From assembly GCA_903813345.2 (NCBI GenBank), contig CAIIXF020000007.1:8313730-8377729 (forward strand): 64,000 bases of DNA, in the 5' to 3' direction. The stretch is from Owenia fusiformis (lineage: Eukaryota > Annelida > Polychaeta > Sabellida > Oweniidae). Every line of letters begins with the position of its first letter. The first letter of the stretch is position 1. Positions 58,285-64,000 of this stretch are shown here, piece after piece. Both the position numbers and the translations under genes were made by a program. The notes under the pieces are model-generated. The model saw only the letters and a list, made by a program, of their open reading frames with translations. It did not search any database and had not been told where the DNA came from.

Positions 58285-60199
58285 AATTAGGGGCTCATAT
58301 GGTAGCCAAAGGTGGGCCCGTCAGTGAGCAAATTTGAACCAAATTATTTATCTCGGGAAACATGTCAGATTTAATGATTTGGAACTTTGACGCCCAAAAA
58401 GCGACCATTATGGATAGCTTTTCTAGGTTTTATACCCCCCAAGGTTATTTTCGAGGGGGTCTCAACTCTTTCTTAATAACTTTAAAAATATTAAAGATAT
58501 GTGTCTGAAACTTGCAGGGTACCTTCCTGGGGTCAACACATAGTTGTATTGAAAGTTTAGGATTATTTGAAATAATGGTTGCTATAGCAACCAAGAAAAT
58601 GTGTTTCCGAACTGGCAATTTACAGCAATTTTGGCCTGTAGCAACCTGGTTGAAGTTAGATATTTTTTCTATTGATGAATTTTCACATTGTTAATTGGTT
58701 TCAAAAACACACTACAACTGTATTCTTTCATTTTATTGCAGATTAGAATTGACACCATTAGTATTAAAGGTCCATAATCGTACATGAATGAACCCATCCC
58801 CAAAGTCTATAAAAAGTGGGCGTGGCACCAGACGTGTACCAGTTTGTAATTCATAAGTTTAAACACCCAATAAATAATGTTGATATTTATGTTACCATGT
58901 TTCCAGTGGTAGTTGAAGAAGTTCTTTTAAAAAACTAGATATATTACCATGGAAACCATATATTTATGTTGCCATAGCAACAGAACTATGGTAATGAAAT
59001 AGCCAATAATTTGATCGAAGCCCTCATGCATGTGGTTCCATATATACAAAAATCAAATGTCCTGTATCTCTCAAAGATCTTAAAACCTTCCTGGGGTCAA
59101 AAAGAGCTGTATTGAAACTTTGGGATTATTTGGAGTAATGGTTGCTATAGCAACCAAGAAAATGTGTTTCCAAGCTGGACAATTTATGGCAATTTTGCCC
59201 CACTGCAACTTGGTTGGAGTTTGATATTTGTTCTAGTGATGAATTTTCACATTGATAATTGGTTTCTAAAACACACTACAACTGTATTCTTTTATTTTAT
59301 TGCACATTAGAATGACACCATTAGTCTGAAAGGTCCATAATCATACATGAATGAACCAACCCCCCCCCCCCCCCCAAAGTCTGCAAGAAGTGGGTGTGGC
59401 ACCAGACATGTACCACTTTGTCATTCATGAGTATAAAAACCCAAGAAATAATGTTGATATTTATGTTACCATGTTTCCAGTGGTAGTTGAAGAAGTTCTC
59501 CTAAAAATATAATCATATAATAAATATATATATATATAATATCATATATAAATATATTATCAAGGAAACCATACATTTATGTTGCCATAGAAACAACCTT
59601 GGTCTGTTAACACAAGGCTTAATGAAATTATTGTTCATTTGACTATTCATTTGGCCATTTAGAGAAAACAACAAATGTATGAGTAAACTATATTGGCTGA
59701 ATATATATCCTAGTAGTTTACATTCTTTGTAGTTCATATTTGTATGAGCTACTATTCTAGTATATCTGACACATCTTTATTCTTTAGTGATACTTTTACA
59801 TTTGCTTGCAGAAAGTGATATGTGATAGGCCCCAGAGTGATGGCACTCAGAAGACTGCATATGATATCAAATGAAGCTTGAAAAAGAGACGAGTAATACA
59901 GCATACTATGACCCTGTCATTTAATCAACAGATGAAGCAGTAAAGTTCTTAAACCAGTCTATTTCATTTCTCCTCAGTCCTTTGTGAAAACTTCACCCAT
60001 ATAATTTTGAAGCTCCTATGTGGGTTCTGACTCTTCCGGATCTGTCATAGCTGGCCTCATCACATCAACAAGATCTTGTCGTAATATATTTGATGTGCAC
60101 CAGTCTAGTTCTAGTTTCAGTTGTAATATTTGTACATGACCCAATACATTAATTGAATGCATCTTGGTATTTCTGGCTATTGATTCATTGGCTTTGCTT

Positions 60200-61780
60200 T
60201 GAAGGTTTCTCTGAGATCATCATTGAAGCTGGCATATGCTAGTGGATCTCTTGAAGGTGTTCTTACTGGAAACCATTATAACAGATCAATCAGAGTGCCC
60301 AAAATCTTCCTGGAGTTGCTACAAAGGAATTTGTAAGACAAGTTTATAAGCCAGCTACCAATCCCCATGCTCTCACAAGAGGTCATTGTCATGTAATATC
60401 ACGATTCATCTGATCTAGGAGAGAATGATTTTGACCTCCACTTACTCTTTCTAGTGTCTACAAGACCTATGTCCACTATTTTGCAATGGACCAGCCCAAC
60501 TATGCTATATATATAACAGCACAATATATCATGCTTGCTAACCTCAAGCATACAAACCAAGAGAAAGAAAGGCTATTGAGAGACATTGGGTTTAGTGTTA
60601 ACAGGTCCCAAGTACCTGCACTACATTTGCCAGTTGATCAAACCACTGAACAGACTATCAATCAGAGTGCGAAATCTGAGGGTGTGGGTAATTGGATTTA
60701 TCACCAATCCAAATGCCTACTATTGTGCAAACATAGCAGGCTCTGAAGGTGTTTCAAAAGCAAGGGCCGCAATAGGTAACTTTTTTAGACCCCCTTGAGA
60801 CAGGTGCTATGATCAACTTTACTGCTATGATCAACTCTATCATCAGGAATGCGGCCTGTTCCAGATGTAGCTCAAGACCTACTGCATGTCAGGTCCAAAG
60901 GCAAGGTGGAATTTGATTAAAGACTTGTGAGTGACACCAAAAGTTTTCAAGATCCAGAGAAAAGAATAAAGATGAAGACATTTGTGACAATCGAGAAGGA
61001 CATCCTGAAAACATCTGACAACAAGTTTAGAGGAATATTTTTTGACAGTTAGTTCTTATATCTCAAGAGAACAAGAAAGTTTTAGAGTATCTGCTTAGTC
61101 CAGTGCCATGGGCGCTAGGGTCTCCTGATGGTCTGCCAGCGAAGGCAGCAAAAGCAACACTCCCAAATACTCTTGAGAATCTCCAACATCATCCTTCAAG
61201 ACCAGCAAAAGATGAATCATTCTACATATATGATGGTAATGCTATCTATCACAGCTTAGTGCAGCGTCTATCCACCTTTGAAGAACTGGCAGAGCAAGTG
61301 TTTGACATGCTACCACTGAAGTCAGAGAGGGTAGATTTCTTAACTGACAGCTATCAAATACATAGATTCAATAGAAGAACCAGAGAGAATGAGAAGAGGA
61401 AAATCAAAACCCTTCATGATCCAAGGACCAAATCCCTAAGAATTGGTAAGAATTTTTGAGCAACAGCCAAAACAAGACCCAACTAAACAGTCTTATCCTT
61501 TGCGAGTGGCAAACAGATAAGTACTCAGCCAAGCTGAAGAACAGAAAAGTATGCTTTACATGTGGGAATACATGCACAATTTTCACTAGTGATGGTCTAA
61601 ATGTCTGATCATATGTTGATAACAATCTACTGTCAACACAAGAAGAAGCAAACACCAAGATGAATACATGTGAATACGTTTTGATCAGTCAAAGAACATT
61701 ATTGTACATTCCCCAGACACAGATTTTCTAGTCTTGATGATACACCATTCTCACAGGTTGTTATTGTGTTAGTGCATTTG
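60200..61780 (+). pseudogene. Decayed gene in the foldback loop, unclassified TE-associated family
   Basis: Protein-like segments lie in order on the plus strand but in different frames. At about 60215-60300 is a LEGVLTGNHYNRSIRVPKIF stretch. At 60486-60740 are NYAIYITAQYIMLANLK and PVDQTTEQTINQSAKSEGV. At 61103-61459 are DESFYIYDGNAIYHSLVQRL, FDMLPLKSERVDFLTDSYQI and KTLHDPRTKSLRI. At about 61490-61590 is LSEWQTDKYSAKLKNRKVCF, and near 61710-61740 a DTDFLVL phrase. From memory, the same string of motifs (HYNR, DQxxEQTIN, DGNAI, TDSYxI, EWQTDKY, DTDxLVL) appears in a large uncharacterised gene family common in corals, molluscs and fish. DGNAI, TDxY and DTD resemble acidic sites of PIN/XPG-type nucleases, but I cannot confirm this. 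The copy is clearly broken, with several frame changes and stops. Confidence 0.55.
61103..61459 (+). CDS. Longest intact segment of the foldback-loop gene
   Basis: 118 codons from MPWALGSPDGLPAKAAKA to RIGKNF. It holds DGNAIYHSLVQRLSTFEELA at about residues 44-63 and ERVDFLTDSYQIHRFNRR at about 75-92. The acidic residues in these two motifs are the best-kept part of the family. The real start of the ancestral gene lies upstream, so the ATG is probably internal. It is 5'- and 3'-partial. See the enclosing pseudogene entry for the family assignment. Confidence 0.5.
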   Translation: MPWALGSPDGLPAKAAKATLPNTLENLQHHPSRPAKDESFYIYDGNAIYHSLVQRLSTFEELAEQVFDMLPLKSERVDFLTDSYQIHRFNRRTRENEKRKIKTLHDPRTKSLRIGKNF

Positions 61781-63733
61781 TTCAACGAGGAAAAAACAGG
61801 CCCCCAACTCTGCTATGAAATAGCCAGAAATACCAAGATGCATTCAATTAATGTATTGGGTCATCTACAAATATTACAACTGAAACACAGGCTGTAATTG
61901 AAGAGTTTGTGTGCAACACAAGCCTGAACTCTCATCTCCCAGAGGCAATGGGTTGAAATCTTGTGTACAAGAACTAGACTGGTGCATATCAAATATATTA
62001 CGACAAGATCTTGTTGATGTGATGAGGCCAGCTATGACAGATCCGGAAGAGACAGAACCCACATATGAGCTTCAAAATTATATAGGTGAAGTTTCACAAA
62101 GGACTGAGGAGAACTGAAATAGACTGGTTTAAGAACTTTACAGCTTCATCTGTTGGTTAAATGACAGGGTCATATGCTGTATTACTTATCTGTTTTTCAA
62201 GCTTCATTTGATATCATATGCAGTCTTCTGAGTGCCATCACTCTGGGGCCTATCACATATCACGTTCTGCAAGCAAATGTAAAAGTATCACTATAGAATA
62301 GAGATGTGTCAGATATACTAGAATAGTAGCTCATACAAATGTGAACTACAAAGAATGTAAACTACTAGGATATATATTCTGCCAAATGAACAATAATTTC
62401 AGTAAGCCTTGCGTTAACAGACCAAAGTTGTTTCTATGGCAACATAAATGTATGGTTTCCATGATAATATATTTTTATATGATATTATATATATATATAT
62501 TTATTATATGATTATATTTTTAGGAGAACTTCTTCAACTACCACTGGAAACATGGTAACATAGATATTTACATTATTTATTGGGTTTTTATACTCATGAA
62601 TTACAAAGTGGTACATGTCTGGTGCCACACCCACTTCTTATAGACGGGGGGGGGGGGGGTTCATTCATGTATGATTATGGACCATTCATACTAATGGTGT
62701 CATTCTAATCTGCAATAAAATGAAAGAATACAGTTGTAGTGTGTTTTAGAAACCAATTATCAATGTGAAAATTCATCACTAGAAAAAATATCAAACTCCA
62801 ACCAAGTTGCAGTGGGGCAAAAATTGCCATAAATTGTCCAGCTCGGAAACACATTTTCTTGGTTGCTATAGCCACCATTACTCCAAATAATCCCAAAGTT
62901 TCAATACAGCTCTGTGTTGACCCCAGGAAGGTTTTAAGATCTTTGAGAGATACAGGACATTTGATTTTTGTATATATGGAACCACATGCATGAGGGCTTC
63001 AATCAAATTATTGGCTATTTCATTACCATAGTTCTGTTGCTATGGCAACATAAATATATGGTTTCCATGGTAATATATCTAGTTTTTTAAAAGAACTTCT
63101 TCAACTACCACTGGAAACATGGTAACATAAATATCAACATTATTTATTGGGTGTTTAAACTTATGAATTACAAACTGGTACATGTCTGGTGCCACGCCCA
63201 CTTTTTATAGACTTTGGGGGTTGGGTTCATTCATGTACGATTATGGACCTTTAATACTAATGGTGTCAATTCTTATCTGCAATAAAATGAAAGAATACAG
63301 TTGTAGTGTGTTTTTGAAACCAATTAACAATGTGAAAATTCATCAATAGAAAAAATATCTAACTTCAACCAGGTTGCTACAGGCCAAAATTGCTGTAAAT
63401 TGCCAGTTCGGAAACACATTTTCTGGGTTGCTATAGCAACCATTATTTCAAATAATCCTAAACTTTCAATAAAGCTATGTGTTGACCCCAGGAAGGTACC
63501 CTGCAAGTTTCAGACACATATCTTTAATATTTTTAAAGTTATTAAGAAAGAGTTGAGACCCCCTCGAAAATAACCTCGGGGGGTATAAAACCTAGAAAAG
63601 CTATCCATAATGGTCGCTTTTTGGGCGTCAAAGTTCCAAATCATTAAATCTGACATGTTTCCCAAGATGAATAATGTGGTTCAAATTTGCTCACTGACGG
63701 GCCCACCTTTGGCTACCATATGAGCCCCTAAAT

Positions 63734-64000
63734 GGTATTGTGTTTTTTCCAAAGTGCCAAAATGTATTGTAATATAAAACCAACTGTTTATTCATTATGC
63801 AAGAGAAAATGAGGCAATTTTTCAGAGTTTATATCAAAAGCATATGGTTTGATGCATAACAATCAATATTCAAGTTGAATATTGAAAGAAACAAGGATTT
63901 CTCCGTTCATAACTAACACCCATGGGTATTCTTTTGAGAGATATTTCAGTTTAAAACACCCATGGGTGCTATAATGAGTGAATCTCATTATATGAATCTC
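63734..64000. other. Noncoding window end
   Basis: AT-rich sequence with two ACCCATGGGT palindromes (about 63919 and 63958). Nothing else was recognised. Confidence 0.4.

Larger units (their letters stand above)
58288..63730. mobile_element. Giant foldback DNA transposon, 5443 bp
   Basis: The left arm 58288-60181 (about 1.89 kb) and right arm 61820-63730 (about 1.91 kb) are inverted copies around a 1.64 kb loop. Tips are TAGGGGCTCATATGG and CCATATGAGCCCCTA, flanked by AAT on both sides (58285-58287 and 63731-63733). Within each arm a block starting CTTCCTGGGGTCAA occurs twice in direct orientation about 565 bp apart (58524 and 59089 on the left). Arms also share poly-C/poly-G tracts and an AT microsatellite of differing length. 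The loop holds remains of a plus-strand gene. A 3 bp duplication with a nuclease-like gene would suit an Academ-type transposon, but that is only a suggestion. Confidence 0.88.

Noticed and set aside
1-64000. CRISPR array or bacterial operon
   Set aside because: The tandem arrays have no spacer structure. The window has introns, Ig domains and eukaryotic transposons, and no bacterial gene organisation.

Overview
This is a 64 kb piece of an AT-rich animal nuclear genome. It has large introns and very few coding bases, and small DNA transposons are packed into it. I infer a lophotrochozoan, most likely a bivalve mollusc. The main reason is two long copies of an element with a core of ~160 bp tandem repeats, an ACGG/ACAG microsatellite and a hairpin 3' end. 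That is the architecture published for bivalve 'pearl'/Helentron-like elements and their BIV160-type repeats. The species cannot be named from this sequence alone.

Host gene. One host gene is supported, on the minus strand. A signal-peptide exon (52129-52195) ends in GTAAGTAC after one base of a codon. A 300 bp immunoglobulin-domain exon (27095-27394) begins with the last two bases of a codon and also ends after one base. The phases join cleanly, so I propose one secreted or membrane Ig-superfamily protein with a ~24.7 kb intron. Further exons probably lie at lower coordinates outside what I could recognise. No tRNA, rRNA, CRISPR or prokaryotic-type feature was seen.

Repeat layout. At 1-22 kb lie minisatellites (34, 16 and 24 bp units), hAT-like, piggyBac-like (TTAA) and foldback MITEs, and a hairpin-ended ACAAG...GACATAAAA MITE family. 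At 22.2-24.4 kb a piggyBac-like element is interrupted by a pearl/Helentron-like element. At 24.7-39 kb are more hAT-like, TTAA and foldback elements, the Ig exon, and a 21 bp minisatellite grown inside an interspersed repeat. At 39.6-47.7 kb there is a three-level nest bounded by a 15 bp direct repeat: two head-to-head Penelope-like retroelement arms (RT plus GIY-YIG endonuclease), a pearl/Helentron-like element inside the tail of one arm, and inside that a 3 kb A-B-A-B-A tandem insertion with a 4 bp target duplication. At 47.7-54.6 kb are several TIR elements, including a Mutator-like foldback with a 9 bp target duplication about 0.5 kb upstream of the signal-peptide ATG. At 58.29-63.73 kb is a 5.4 kb foldback transposon with ~1.9 kb arms, an AAT duplication and a decayed gene in the loop.

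How it fits together. Most of the mobile DNA between 27.4 and 52.1 kb sits in one proposed intron. The paired arms and related copies act as internal references, so several insertion sites can be read to the base. The most interesting regions are the 5.4 kb foldback with its unclassified gene, the A-B-A-B-A insertion, and the repeated duplication of the 3' hairpin in the rolling-circle-like families.
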